64,000 nucleotides of DNA from Batrachochytrium dendrobatidis JAM81 (Eukaryota > Chytridiomycota > Chytridiomycetes > Rhizophydiales), in NCBI RefSeq assembly GCF_000203795.2, contig NW_006281104.1:495993-559992 (forward strand). The letters are read 5' to 3'. The stretch's first letter is position 1; the number at the start of each line of letters is the position of its first letter. The translations under genes were made by a program, and so were the position numbers. Below the pieces are notes generated by a model. The model saw only the letters and a list, made by a program, of their open reading frames with translations, did no database searches and had not been told where the DNA came from. This document shows positions 30,967 through 43,635 of the stretch, one piece after another.

Positions 30967-32297
30967 ATGAAAGAACATTCCAACAGCAATGCCAAAGCTA
31001 GGAATCATCGAAAATCAAATAGCAAAAACAATCGACATCATCCATATAGCAGTCATAGAGATGACACAAAAACATATCACAAAAATAACTCACATTTACA
31101 AAGAAACTCTGACTGGACAGCAAAGGATCAGGATGAGCTGCGTCGTCCAGCACTCCCCCTTGTCGAAGACTGTAGACCTACTAGTTTAAGATCGAATGAA
31201 CCACCTTCATCAGGATTTCAATATCTATTAAGTGTAAGGTACGAATTGGACCTTTCATCAATTCTCTCGTGATGGCTAGAATGTGAACCAACTGTTGAAT
31301 GTATATAGAAAAGAGGCAGAAGCTGCTCAACAAGTGGTTATAGCAGACATCCCAGAAGAAGTGCTGAATGTACCGATTGCTTTAAATATTTTTGATCGGC
31401 GCCAGCAGTTGTTTGAATTTGCTAATACACTCATGCCATCTCCTAATCAAAGTGGCGATTCCGTCCTATCTAATCATACTGTCCATTTAATGCCATCATC
31501 AAATTGGATCTTAACCCTGATTCAAGAATCAAACAAGCTGAGAGATGTAAGTACTCGATTCTGATTTTTATAGCGCTCTACTTGGTTTTTTGACTATGGC
31601 GCCTGGTTAGACCAAAACACTAGATTTTTACATAATAATGTTTGATTTAGATCATGACAGCATACAGAAAGAGTAAACAGGCATTTCAAGCTGGAAAGAA
31701 AATATGCCACAACCTTCCGCCTATTTCAGATTCAAATCAATGGCATGTGTTTTGTTACGGAATCGCACAAAACCAAACAGGATCAGACTCAAGTGGTAAT
31801 ATAGTGCTTTATGAAAATTCCACACGGACGCTGCCAAGTTTGAGTATGATCGGTGCTTTATCTCATGAAACTGTGCTTCGACTTGTTCAGATGCATACTT
31901 TATGGCTAGAAGAAAGCGGTACAATCACACCTGACAAGGTAATTTTATGCGCAAGTGCTACCTTTCATTCTAATATTGAATAAACCTCAAACTGACCATC
32001 ATACTACCGACTGTACTATATTAATGTTACTAGTCAAAATGGATCTTTGCATTGCTTATGCGACTTGATTCATTGCTCACAGGTGACGAAATATCTCTAC
32101 TTCGTGATCTGAGTAAAGTGTGTTTGCGACTTCGATCAGACACTATTCGTGATCTCATTACTAAACATACCGCTCAAAAAGACGATTCCATTTCAAGCAC
32201 AGATACTAATTCTATTAGACGCGACCATCGTATTGTATCTTGTACTATGGTGATTTCAATCGTTCATCATATATTTGGACAAAAAGATTTGCTTTAA
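30967..32297 (+). CDS. Gemin2/SIP1 family snRNP assembly factor
   Basis: Four exons: 30967-31238, 31309-31546, 31651-31938 and 32034-32297. The start is the first ATG after an in-frame TTG. The N-terminus is basic and asparagine/histidine-rich. The Gemin2 core begins LRSNEPPSSGFQYLLSVR and continues to WILTLIQESNKLRD. The C-terminus KSKWIFALLMRLDSLLTGDE, followed by ISLLRDLSKVCLRLR, is the most characteristic block (compare W.FALL..LD..L..D..S.LR.L...C..IR). Gemin2 holds the Sm proteins in an open ring before loading on snRNA; its yeast counterpart is Brr1. Together with SF3B2 at 47 kb this is a second splicing-related gene in the window. Confidence 0.85.
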
Positions 32298-32400
32298 ATC
32301 AAGAGTGCAAACCAATAAAAAGGAAAGCTGCTAAAATAATCAACAACACCAACATACAGTTTGAATTCAGGATGCAGTAGCACGTGCCAACTTGGCTCAT
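32298..32400. other. Convergent gap between Gemin2 and the HAD_SAK gene
   Basis: 103 bases separating two convergent 3' ends; no element recognised. Confidence 0.4.
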
Positions 32401-34320
32401 CTATTGAAAGGATTGGGATTGAATATAAAACTCGATTTCAGCGCGATTATTTTCAAGATTTTCTATAAATGTTTTGCTCATCCAGAGATTTACAGCCTCG
32501 CACGCTTTACCGACTTGCTTTCCTTGTAGTGTCGGATGATGTTTCTTCACCAATACGCCAATAGATACTTGTTTGGGAACATTGTTGCCGTCAAACTGTG
32601 ACAACGATCCAGAACTTCCACCTTGCGTTCGAGACGATTTGAGGTCCGTAATCATAACACGTTCAAGAGTGCCATACAGCTCTAAAGGCTGAATGGTATT
32701 CCAATTGGTGATCTCACTGGGATCATTAAGGGCTCCAGTTGAAGAAACGCATAGAGTGATGTACATGGTTGAATTAGCCGAAGCTGTGATACATGACAAT
32801 GCGTTAGATTCAACACGCACGGCTTGGGCACGACCATGTACTTCACCAAAACCAGTAGCAAGCATATATATCCGAGCACCTATTCCGCCGATTGCCTCAA
32901 TAACAGCGTCTGGCGCATTTCCAAAACTCACAATCATATGCCGTGCATGTGGTTTCCATTTATCCGGAGTTGGAAACATCTTTAATAATGCACTGCGAGA
33001 ATCGTCATCTAATGTTATACTGGTAAATCGAACCGTATCAGTTGGCTCAATCAAAACTCGAAAATTGGATATGCTGATACGTCGAGATGGCAAACGACTG
33101 TTTGTGGCAGAGGAATGTGTGTTGTTAGAACTGAATTGTCGCTGCAGCTTTGTAGATATGCCAGAATCCAGCTTTTTTGTTTTTATAGTATTGGATAGAG
33201 GTATGCTATTTGATGTGGAAAGTTCACTAGGTAGACTAGCGTTCAAAGTATTGCAACAGGATTCTTTAATAGCAGACGATTCATTAATGGATTGTAATCC
33301 GGCTGATTTTGAATATACAGAGCATGAAGTTTGAGCATTTTCCGAGTATTCGATGGGTTCGGCCCTAAGATTAGAAGGATTTGTGACAGGTGTAATGGCT
33401 CTGGAAGCGTCCATTTCAACTTCACGGGCCATTGCATTTCGAATGCGAATGTTGCAGTTTTCGACAAGTTCCAAAACAAGAGATTTTTCAAGGTGTGGAG
33501 CAATAAACTGGTTTAATGTTCGCTCATGAACAACATAGTGCATTTTAAACGTGCTAATACGACGGTGAGCCACCATGGCTTCGCATTGTCGCTGAAATAG
33601 CTTTAAATGTCGCTCACGATCGTCATGAATCTCGATATGATCTATGTGCGGAAAAGTCTGCAAGAGTTTGTCAAGAACAGCCAATTTGAAATCCAAGGTA
33701 GTTGCATAGTGGCGAGATAAAGTAGAATCATGACCTTCTCTCATAATGAATCTAATGTCAATTCAAGGCATGTAGATTAAAGTGTCAATAGTAAATATAT
33801 TATTCATAGACTAGGTTTTAATGGCATCTAGATCAATGAGCCATAATACTTACAGATCAAATGCAAGAGGCTCTGGCTGCTTGCTTAAACATAGTTTCTG
33901 AATACGAGCAGAGAATCGATCATGTCGTCGCCCAGTAAGGAGGACAGTAAGAGTGTTTTTGTTGGACAGAGCATTGAGAGCATGCGCAATCGTTTCGTCA
34001 TGCCACCATGTATTTTCTGGTACCAGTGGAATATATGGAGTTTCTAGCGTTCTAGGTTCAGAAAACCAAGCACAATCGGCCATAACTTTTCCCTTTAAAG
34101 CAGGAGTCCATAAATCCGAACTGGGTAGCGGTGAACGGAATAAAGTCGAGTCGAAATCATATATTTCCAACCTTGTAATATGTCTGAGTTGTGTATTAGG
34201 TTTTGAGATTGAATCAGTCGCAGAAGAGTATGAGCCATCCAACGGTAGTTGTGAACTGCTCTCTAATGTGTTTGGGGAGCAGTATGTTCTTGTAAAGTCT
34301 GCAATATACGGTAGATTCAT
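32401..34320 (-). CDS. HAD-domain 'Swiss Army Knife' RNA-repair-like protein
   Basis: Two exons, 34320-33854 and 33751-32401, about 605 residues. The start is the first ATG (MNLPYIADFTRTYC). The HAD fold has motif I LEIYDFDSTLFRSPLP (nucleophile and acid/base Asp in DFDST), ENTWWHDE, motif II LTVLLTGRRHDRF, and then TLDFKLAVLDKLLQTFPHID with HDDRERHLKLF, as in the fungal HAD_SAK_1 family. The C-terminal ~220 residues include KWKPHARHMIVSFGN and VSIGVLVKKHHPTLQGKQVG. This domain is conserved-looking but I cannot name it securely. HAD_SAK proteins were proposed from comparative genomics to repair damaged RNA ends as phosphatases; biochemical proof in fungi is lacking as far as I know. All HAD catalytic residues appear present. 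Confidence 0.8.
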
Positions 34321-34655
34321 GACAATGTTAAAAGGTTTAGCAGAACGGAGCTGTTCAAGGACTGAGATGAAGCAACACAATCCACTAATTGAATTACATT
34401 GTAGTTGTCATGGCATGAACAACTACAAAGTGACCAGACAGCATGCATCTCACCTATTATTGATTTTTCATATTCAAATAGCAGCACCTCTTGCTGGTGT
34501 GATGCTGATGGCTGCTGGTTATCCATTGAATTCTTTTCAAATTGTTGGACAAAAAACTTGATGTTCAACAACATAAGCTTTTCCATTCGACTCAAACTTA
34601 CGGACATGACTGGACACTTGAATGCAAGAATAAAGTACTGTTTGGCATGAGTTTA
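34321..34655. other. Gap between the HAD_SAK start and the SPATA17-like 3' end
   Basis: 335 bases. Expected to hold the HAD_SAK promoter; open frames here are antisense or TTG extensions without support. Confidence 0.4.
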
Positions 34656-36522
34656 TTAGAAACATAGAATAGCATCGTTCACTGGTTTTAGATTGCTGTT
34701 CACCAATAGATATTGCATTTTATCAAACCAAGCAGTCCGTATACATTGAATAGTTCCGCCATATTCACGTCTGATTGAAATGCATTCGTTCTGGATTTGC
34801 TCGCATGGAAACTCGCTTACTGGCAGTGCAATCTTTAACAAATAATCTATTTATATTCAGTAATGTCATGAATCATTCGCCAAATATGACCATTTTATAC
34901 GAGACCAGCTTACCCGCTGTTTTTAGGAATATATGGCTCTTTTCGCAATAGGTAGTTGTCGCTAATAGTATCTGGAACCTTTCCTGCAGAAAATGCTTTA
35001 TCAGATACTATATTGAATGGGTTGGATCTTGGAGTTAGTGCTCGCGTTTAGTGATCATCCAACACACACCTCATCCCACTCACTTCGAAAAGCCATATTT
35101 TTACGCTTTTCTTCGCTAGCAAATGTTTGAAAGTCATAGTAGTTGGTTTCCACTCGCAATGAAGGATGAAGCGGCCTTTTGATTCTTTCAAGCAATCGAT
35201 ATTTTGGCTGTATTCAAATAATTGTATAGTTGTAACTCGATAGAAATTGGAATCAAAGTATAAAACCCTCGAGTATATGCATGACACAATAAAAATACTG
35301 TTGGAAACTACATACCAGAAATGGGCCCTGTGCAGGTTTGGCGCTCTCGGAAACAGTAGGTTCTGGCATCTTGATTGGTTTGATTCGAATCCAATTTGGA
35401 TTTTTACCAATGTGCTCATGAATCCATTTGTCTAGTCCGGGATTATGACGAAGTCTTGATTCGGGGATAATAACCGAGACATCTACATGGCCACATGAAT
35501 CTATAAAGTCTGGTTGTCGAACAGCCGAGGCGGTTTGAACGCGAGCGTATACACCTGGTACAGCCTTTGTACCAATCAGATGATGTCTATTGGATGCAAT
35601 CTGTAATAGCTTTTCTTTTTTTCGAATAATGTCTTGAGATTCGAATAGTTCCTTCTGTTGAACTTCTTTTACTTTGAGCAACTCGCGCATGTCATCCATC
35701 TAATAAATCACTCCAAGGTTACTAATTGATCAATGTAGTTGTTTAGTGGAAACACTAGTGAAAAACCTGCCTTTTGAGTGATTTGAATAATATAACGCTT
35801 TCTAGCATAAAAATCAAATTGTTTTTTACGACTTGACCATCCTCGCCAACTACAGATAATACACAGAATTTGGTGAGCAATTTGTTGTTACATAGCAGTC
35901 GCCTACTATTAGGTGGTCCAAACATACACTTTTTGAATTTTAGTGACCATATCGCTATAGAATTTTATGCGTCTCTGGCGGCTTAATTCAACAGCGATCT
36001 TTGCTGCCTTGACTCGTCCAAGATGGCCACGAAAAACACGCTGTATTCGAAGAGCAAGAGCACTAGATGTGTCAATGAATTGCATAATGTTTGACATGTA
36101 AAATAAAGGACTATCAATCAATGCCCACTCTGTGAACCAAAAAGCCCATACTAAATATGGTGATTGTACCAAAAGTCATACCTCAAGGTTAAAAAATACG
36201 TGCGGCATACATATCGTCGCCAATATTTTTGAATTGTAGCTGCAGCATCATATTCTTGCTGACTGTTTTCATCAGCATCACTATTGTATAATTTTATTAG
36301 ATATTTAGGCTAGGATTTGAGACGAGTATATATAACATTGCTTTACTGCAAAACACGAAGTTCCATGTCATTTTACCTAGCCCATTGAAAATAGTCATCC
36401 ACAATAGCTGTGCTGCGTTGGCGCCATATCTTTGAAAATGCCAATGCCATACGTTCTGGATACGACTGATTTTTAGCAAGTTGCTGATTTATTTTTATAG
36501 AATACCCAATCGGACAGTACAT
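34656..36522 (-). CDS. SPATA17-like IQ-motif protein (flagellar/ciliary)
   Basis: About eight exons; the first two are 36522-36377 and 36280-36182. The N-terminus MYCPIGYSIKINQQLAKNQS leads into a first IQ motif, AATIQKYWRRYVCRTYF. A second is LALRIQRVFRGHLGRVKAA, and TKIQKV followed by WRGWSSRKKQF forms a third, all calmodulin-binding type. The middle has KKEKLLQIASNRHHLIGTKA followed by VPGVY, matching the SPATA17 segment ending IPGIY. QGPF and then KYRLLERIKRPLHPSLRVET match QGPF...RYRPLEPTLRV. The C-terminus ends with TAA at 34656-34658. SPATA17 is confined to ciliated lineages and linked to sperm flagella, so the gene fits a zoospore-forming fungus. The start codon is the best available in frame but is inferred. 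Confidence 0.8.
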
Positions 36523-36750
36523 TTGGTATGACCTGAGGATAAGTTTTGTATAAAATAAATGAGCAAGACAGAGACTGACAGACTAAAGGACTAACGCAGG
36601 AATCAACGACACGATGAATAGACTTGCAAGTGCTTGACACTGCTGAACTTGGCTGACAAATCTGCAATCGTGTCAAAGCCAGTCAACGGGTCGCATGGAC
36701 TGCTCGAGTCGAATAAAGTTTGCGTTTGAAGCAGTTTAATTTCGATCAAA
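36523..36750. promoter_or_regulatory. Bidirectional promoter, SPATA17-like/DHCR7
   Basis: 228 bases lie between the divergent starts at 36522 (leftward) and 36751 (rightward). Both genes must use this segment. No specific motif was recognised. Confidence 0.55.
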
Positions 36751-38853
36751 ATGACAACCAGCGAATCTGCAGTACGCAGTCGTCCTATTGCTACTAGCAA
36801 GAAGCAGGATGACATTGTTGAATCAGTAAAAAAGACTGCTTCTGGAAAGAATGCCCAAAAGGGTGCCAGTAATTGGGGTCGTTCATGGAGTAGGTCATAC
36901 TTGCATTCAGGCGGATATGTTCATTAGTCACAGATCATCTTGTTTTCTTCATGTGCTGTTGGATAATACAATATGCTATGAGTGATGGATCATCTCAGTC
37001 CTCTTTTATGATCCATTCGTTATATTCGATGTAGCCTTTTTGTCTAGACCACTTTCTTGGCTATTTATGATTTGTTCAAGACTGCTAACCATGTTATTGC
37101 TCTTGGCTTGTACAATCATGAATGCATAGACATTGGCATCCTTACCGTTATCGGATGCTACTTTCTTCTTGCTTTTTGTCCTGTGCTCGTTACTTATTTT
37201 TGGCTTTCATGCGATTCGTTTCAATGCTCCGTCGTTGCTCCTATTGAGTATGCCGTTGCAAATGGACTTGAAAAACTGCTAGAAAACTATCTTCCCAGAC
37301 CTACTACTTGTATGTGATTTATATAGATTCAAATGTGTTGATCTTATTGGCTCATACCGATCCATGTATTAATGATTGTGCGTTATTGGCAATGCCATCT
37401 GGTGATATTAGTTGGATTTCAGCTCTACTTTGGATGGCTGGCTTTTCAGGCTGTTCTCTACTCTGTTCTTCCAGGAAAGATTGGGTACGGCCAAACTACT
37501 CCTGCTGGCCACACCTTACCATATGTTGTAAACGGTCTACTGGCTTGGTTTGTCACTCATGCTCTCTTTATTGCTGGATCTCTGTACTATGGATTTTTCA
37601 AGGCATCCATCATCGCTGATAATTGGGGTGCGCTTTTGATTGCTGCCAACGTGTACGGCTACTTTTTGACATTCTTCTCGTACTTCAAGGCATATGTCTT
37701 TCCATCACACTCTGAAGATCGCAAATTCTCTAGCTCTTTTGTGTACAATCTCTTTATGGGAATTGAATTCAATCCTCGTTTTGGAAAATACTTTGATTTC
37801 AAGCTGTTCCATAATGGTCGTCCTGGAATCATTGCCTGGACTTTGATCAACTTCTCATTTGCTGCTGCTCAGTACAACAAGATTGGATATGTGACCAACT
37901 CTATGCTGCTTCTCAACTGGCTTCATGCTGTATACGTTCTTGACTTTTTCTACAACGAGGTAATACTGGCTGCGTTTTTATATGGTCTACTTACCATTCC
38001 AACATAGAATGGTTGCTAATAGGACACGATTCACATATTGGCGTGCTAACTCTTGATGTTCTGTTTCAGGATTGGTACCTTCGGACTATTGACATTGCTC
38101 ACGATCATTTTGGGTTCTGTAGGTTAAATGGCTTTAATTCATCACATTGATGGATGACTTTGTTTTTGACTCGTTTTATTTTATGTTTAGATCTTGCATG
38201 GGGTGATACTGTTTGGCTTCCATACATGGTAGGTTGATTAGTGGTAATGAAATTATGCTTTTCTACTACTGTTTAGGAAATATAGTACTGATCAGATTTA
38301 TATCAGTATACTTTGCAATCACACTTTCTTCTCCGCAACACAACTGATCTTTCCTGGCCTGTTTTTGGCGCTGTTTTTACCATTGGTATGGTTGGGTACT
38401 ACATTTTCCGTACTGTAAACAACCAAAAAGATCTTGTTCGCTCCACCGATGGCAAATGCTTGATCTGGGGAAAACCTGCCAAGATTATTCGTACCGAGTT
38501 TACTACCACCAATGGCAAAACCCATCGTTCTCTGCTTCTTATTTCTGGATACTGGGGTATGTTTCTAGTTTCATGCAAGTGTGTTGTATTGATTTCAAGA
38601 TATCAATTGAATAACACTGTTTTTAGGAATCTCTCGTCACTTCAACTATGTCGGTGATCTGCTGATTTCCACTGCCATGTGCATGACGTGTGGGTTTGAC
38701 CATATTCTTCCCTACTTTTATATTGTTTACATGTCGATCCTGCTGATGCAGCGTATTGAACGTGATCATCTTCGATGCCAAGGAAAATATGGCAAGTTTT
38801 GGGACATGTATTGCGAGCAAGTCCCTTATAAACTTATCCCTTACCTTTTCTGA
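36751..38853 (+). CDS. DHCR7: Delta7-sterol reductase (7-dehydrocholesterol reductase, DHCR7 type)
   Basis: Seven exons: 36751-36889, 37140-37309, 37412-37959, 38070-38118, 38191-38228, 38307-38556 and 38627-38853. The multi-pass protein matches DHCR7 over its length: FVYNLFMGIEFNPRFGKYFD, FHNGRPGIIAWTLINFSFAA, DWYLRTIDIAHDHFGF, YLAWGDTVWLPYM, VNNQKDLVRSTDGKCLIWGK, SGYWGISRHFNYVGDL and the end EQVPYKLIPYLF. The TDGKCLIWG block separates DHCR7 from the C14 reductase Erg24 and the C24 reductase Erg4 of the same superfamily. The enzyme uses NADPH to reduce the C7-C8 double bond in the ER, the final step toward cholesterol-type sterols. Ergosterol-making fungi lack it because ergosterol keeps that bond. 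A cholesterol-type end product is therefore predicted. The 5' exon joins at 37140 and 37412 are inferred from frame. Confidence 0.9.
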
Positions 38854-39263
38854 TGTGTCTGGGATCTGTAATGGTCTTTGATTTTCTTTGCATGCTCACT
38901 ATTTTATTTGCCAAGAATTTACTACGCCAAGTGCTAGAATGAATGTGCGATTTTACTGGTTACTGCTAAAACTAAATGTGTATTTGAATGATTTGGCTTT
39001 GATCTATTGTCAATATAATACTCGGCATGTTGATTTTAGAGTGATATGGGGTTTAAAAATGATTGAAGTTGGGCGAGTAGTGTGCATGTACGCTGTCATT
39101 GAATGGCTGCCAATATGAAATTCATAATACAGACCTAGCTCTTATGTCAAAATAAGGACTGGCAATTTCGCTCAAGCTAGTTTTAACCATCCCTCTTGCA
39201 AAAAGTACGCTTTAAAAACCTGACAATTTCTGCCAGTTACAAAATTAAACTTTACACTTTAAA

Positions 39264-42200
39264 ATGATGCAAGACGTCCTGCCCAATCTGCCAGAAGTGT
39301 CTATGGATAACAGTTATCTACCTGATATACTTGCAACACAATCCAAAGCCAGTATACCACTTCCACATATTGAGCAGGATGACACTTTGCAAAAGCACTA
39401 TGCCCGTGTCCAAAAAACTCTGTTTGATTCAGTCGATAAGCGAGTCTTGGAAATTGAATCTGAGCTACGGGAAACTCGACTTAATCTAAAACATACAAAT
39501 GAGGATAAGATTAACATGGGTCAGGCATTATATTTGGCCAAGTCTGAAGTCACTAAATTCAACTCGGCTCTAGCGTCAACGTGAGTTGATAGGCTTTTAT
39601 ATCATTTAGGGTTTGAATTCAGTCTCGGGTCATGTCAAGTGTTGGTATCAATCTATTTGATCCTGACCTACTCACGCAATGCACTAAATATTATAGGCGA
39701 TTAGCACTGCATCAAGCACAGAATGAACAGAAAACCATTTCAAAACTTCAATCCGTGACAGAAACGGATATTCAAAATGTAGCAAAAACAAACAAGGTAG
39801 TGATTTATGTATTACAGGATCTTTAGTCCATGGCATGTCTATTTTTCCAACACAATATCATCTACTCTGTTTACTGTCACTCACCCGACTTGATGACTTG
39901 CAATTGTGCATAGCTGCTACAAAGGGAATTAGAAAATACAAAGAGTGAATTGGAACAAAGTACGACAAAAATTCATCAGCTACAAGAAATCAATGCTAAT
40001 TACACATCGGATATCAAGATCCAACGACGTATCCAAAACAAACTTAAAAAAGAGTTTGAATTCTCGGAACTAAAAAGAAAACAAGCAGAAGAGATTGTGG
40101 AAAATGAAAAGCGGCTTCTTGAGCAGGTAGTCATTTATTTGACAGGATTGCGATGTGATTGGATTGGCACTGGTTATGCAGTTTCAGTTTATATTCTTGA
40201 TGTGGTCGTGATCTGACCCAGATTGTTTATATTGCGTTTGTTTAGGCTGCTCTTAAGCAACAAGAGCTTGCATCTACTATAGATGTTCAAAAATCAGAAG
40301 CTCTTGTGGCCCAAAAGGCGATTGATGGCATGCATAGAGGTAAATAAATCGGATCAAAATCAAACTATTGTTGAATTCAGCACCACTTATGTTTAATCCA
40401 TGTGCTAATTACAAATATATTGATTAGAAATCAACATCTTAACCAGCACAAAGGAGGCTACTGAGAAACAGTGGTCCGAAGCCATTACAGCCATGTCAAA
40501 ACGTGACACGGCTTTTCAGGCCATAAATGAATCCAAGCAAACTCTCTCGTCGCAATACCTTGAAGCGCAAAACACAATCCGTGTACTTAAACTAGAACGA
40601 AACGAAGCTTTGCAGAAACTATCAGAAAAAAAAACAGGTCGAGTTGAAAAATCAAAATTACTATATATTTTGTAGTGTATGCTGATCCTTTTAAGTTCAA
40701 ATGATAGATTATGAAAATATAGAAAAAACACTTGAAGATCTACGAACTCTGCACAAAGGCACCGTTGAGCAACTTATCCAAACGCGAAATGAGTTGGTAC
40801 AGATTGAGAGTGCTGAAACCGCATTCAAAAATGAGGTCAATAAGCTTAAAAAAACCAAAGAGGCAAGCAGTTTTTTGATTGATAAATCATATCTGTAAAA
40901 AAGTGTTTTAAATGACAAAAACAAAAATCATGCAACGTCAAGCGATATGATTTGAACATTGGTGTCAATCTAACAAAATGCTTGATGATCTTGCTTAAAT
41001 TTCATTCAATAATATTAGGATCAATCTGCCGAAGTGGATAAAAAAACCACTGTGATTTCCAATTTAAAGTCAAAAATATCACAACTGAAGAGTGATTTTG
41101 ACGAAAAGATGCGACTGCATGTTCCTGTGGTAGGCAGTAATCTTTCATGAATTGCACTTTATGTTGTCTGGTTGATAAAATACATGTCTAAACAAGTAGC
41201 CTGTCTTTTCAAACTCCACTGAAATCAGAATCAAGCCTTTCATCGTGAAGAGCAGATTAAACAACAGGCCTTGTCTGAAATAAAAAGCATTACTCGCGAT
41301 GAAGAAACAAAAAGTATAAATCTTCGACGTCAAAACGCTCAACTTCAGATGAAAGTCAATGATACATCTGAAAAAATGGTATAGTTTTACAAATATGATG
41401 TAGATATGCTCGGTAACTTGTGGTTTTGAATAAAATGGCATGGTAACAGTGTATGTCTGATACCAATAGCTGCACATCACTCAAGAGCGCAATCTTGTAA
41501 AAGAACAGTATGAGGATATTAGTGCACATTATGCAAAGCTCTACGAAGAAACAAAATACCTCATTTACGCTTTGGAACGTCGAGAACATGATCTCAATTT
41601 TCTCAAAGGGAAAATGAATCAAAAGGAAATTGGCAAGTATAATTTAATTTTCTGGTTAAACATGAACTGATAAATCATGCATATCTAACGAATATTTACT
41701 TGCTGGGAATAGACAACACGGGAGCATTTAATATTATCATGGGAAAACTACAAAAAAAACTGGATGAGTCTATTAAAGAAAAGGATCGATTACAGCAGCT
41801 TTGGCTTGAATCTCAAAAAGATGCCTTGAAAGCCAAAGAGCAAGTCACGAAATTGCAAAACGAAAACTCTTTTCTCCAGGTGAGTCTAGTATGCAATTTG
41901 ATCCATGGCTTGAAGCTAGATGGTGATCAATATAAACTATGCTTTATATTTTGGACTCATTTAATTATATAGACGAAATTAAGAATCGATCATACTGTTA
42001 AAACAAAAACCAACGCCGAACTTGATGAAAGCAAAGCAAAAACATTGGAGCATAACATGGAAGCAATGAAACTATACAATGAGCTGCGTCGAATTCAGCC
42101 TGTTATGGAAGATCTTCAAAAGAAAAACGTAAGTGCGTTGATCAATTGTCGTAGTTTAAGAATACTGCAATCAGAATGATGCTGAATCAAGTCATGGCTT

Positions 42201-43557
42201 GACAATGGATTTAGAAAGCTATGGAAAAGCAGCTCCGAGAAGCGCAATTGAAGCTTGAAGAAGCAGATATCAACAGCACTACATCAAAGCAAATGCTACA
42301 GGCAGAGATTCGCCGACTGTACCAAGATCGGCAGGGGCTTAAAAAAGCCAACGCCGAAAGCGCGCAGGTGTCGATGAATATTGAGCGTAAAACGGAGTTA
42401 TTTCAAGAAATAGTGGATAAACTTAAATCCGAGAGGTATGAGTTACAGAGGGCAAACTACACTTTGAATAGAAAAGCAGCGGAAATGGAGCGCAAATACT
42501 TTGATGCCAAGTTGCAGACACGACGGGCTAATGAAAAGCAGCAAGTTCATCAGCAAACGTAAATTATATGCATATAGAGCGATTTAATGATCAAATGGTG
42601 GTTAATTTGATTATAATTTTAAAAATCCAACTTTTTAAATGTGATTGATCTCAGTATTAGGCGGCAATCTTTATCAAAGCAGTCTGTGAATTCTCACATC
42701 ACAAACTCTGCACCTTGGGAGAGTATCATGTCGTTGTCGCAAGCCTCGCTACCTAGTGTTTTGTCTCCACCTGGAACGATAACTGATGAATGCACGTATA
42801 TATTTCATAGTACTCTGTATACTAGCATTAGCTGATTGTATTATAATTTTGCTATAATTTTAGCGGATGGCTTATCAAAAGCAATGCCAGACACGCAAGG
42901 ATCAATTCGCGAAATCACCAAAGTACCAGGTACACTCTTGTATACAAACAAGCATGCCAGGTTGCCAATATGAATCTCATGGATTAAACTAACCCTTGCA
43001 TTAACCCGATATATTTAGATTTTGAAGCATGGAGACTAAGAATTGATAGTTTAGAAAAAGAAAAGCAGCATCTTTTGAATGAAAACAAAAGGATTCAAGA
43101 TCAAATCAATGATGTAAGCAAATCCAAAGTATATGTATTTTATCAAACAGTGATATTTACTGATATTTTATTGTAGCAAGCAAACCGTATTGCAAAATCA
43201 GAAAGCCGGCTTCTTGCAGAAGAAACGAGACAAAAGATGGATGATGCTCATCATCGCGAGCTTGAAAAAAACATTGACAATCTCAACAAAAGATGCCAGC
43301 GTGCTGAAAAGATAGCAGCACATATGGAACAACAAATCAAAGTAATTACTTACTGCAAAGCAATTTTATTTTTCAAACACTGCGCTTTTGAATTGTTACT
43401 AACGATTTTCCACCTTGCAATGCTTGATATCGACTGATAGGAAGCAAAACCAAATCTCAAGATCGATTATCAGATGCTTGGAGAATGTGAGCCTTCAACA
43501 CAATTGCTTGCAGCATTGTTAACTTGGGATTCCACACCTCGAGCAGTAAAATCTTGA
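39264..43557 (+). CDS. Long coiled-coil protein, possible axonemal or basal-body component
   Basis: At least fifteen short exons with GT-AG borders, starting MMQDVLPNLPEVSMDNSYLP at 39264 and ending near LLAALLTWDSTPRAVKS with TGA at 43555-43557. Nearly all of the protein is heptad-rich coiled coil (for example RRIQNKLKKEFEFSELKRKQ; EKQWSEAITAMSKRDTAFQA). A short serine-rich break (QSLSKQSVNSHITNSA) lies near 42680. The C-terminus after the coil is short and non-helical-looking. No catalytic domain is seen. Coiled-coil proteins of this size and exon pattern, beside a SPATA17-like gene, suggest a flagellar role, but I cannot match it to a specific CCDC or CFAP family and low-complexity similarity is misleading here. 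Individual exon borders are approximate. Confidence 0.7.
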
Positions 43558-43635
43558 GGGATGAGCAGATCGTTTCTGCAGCAATCACCATCCAAACGAG
43601 TATTTACCGACTGATTAAATAAAGATCAATGTATT

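Noticed and set aside
32693..33334. 213-codon plus-strand open frame
   Set aside because: Entirely antisense to the HAD_SAK coding exon, no family features, and explained by codon bias of the real gene.
33953..34561. 202-codon plus-strand open frame
   Set aside because: Mostly antisense to HAD_SAK exon 1; no recognisable domain and no evidence for a separate gene.
36751..38853. Call as C14-sterol reductase (Erg24) or Erg4
   Set aside because: All belong to one superfamily, but the TDGKCLIWG block and close match through the whole membrane region fit DHCR7.
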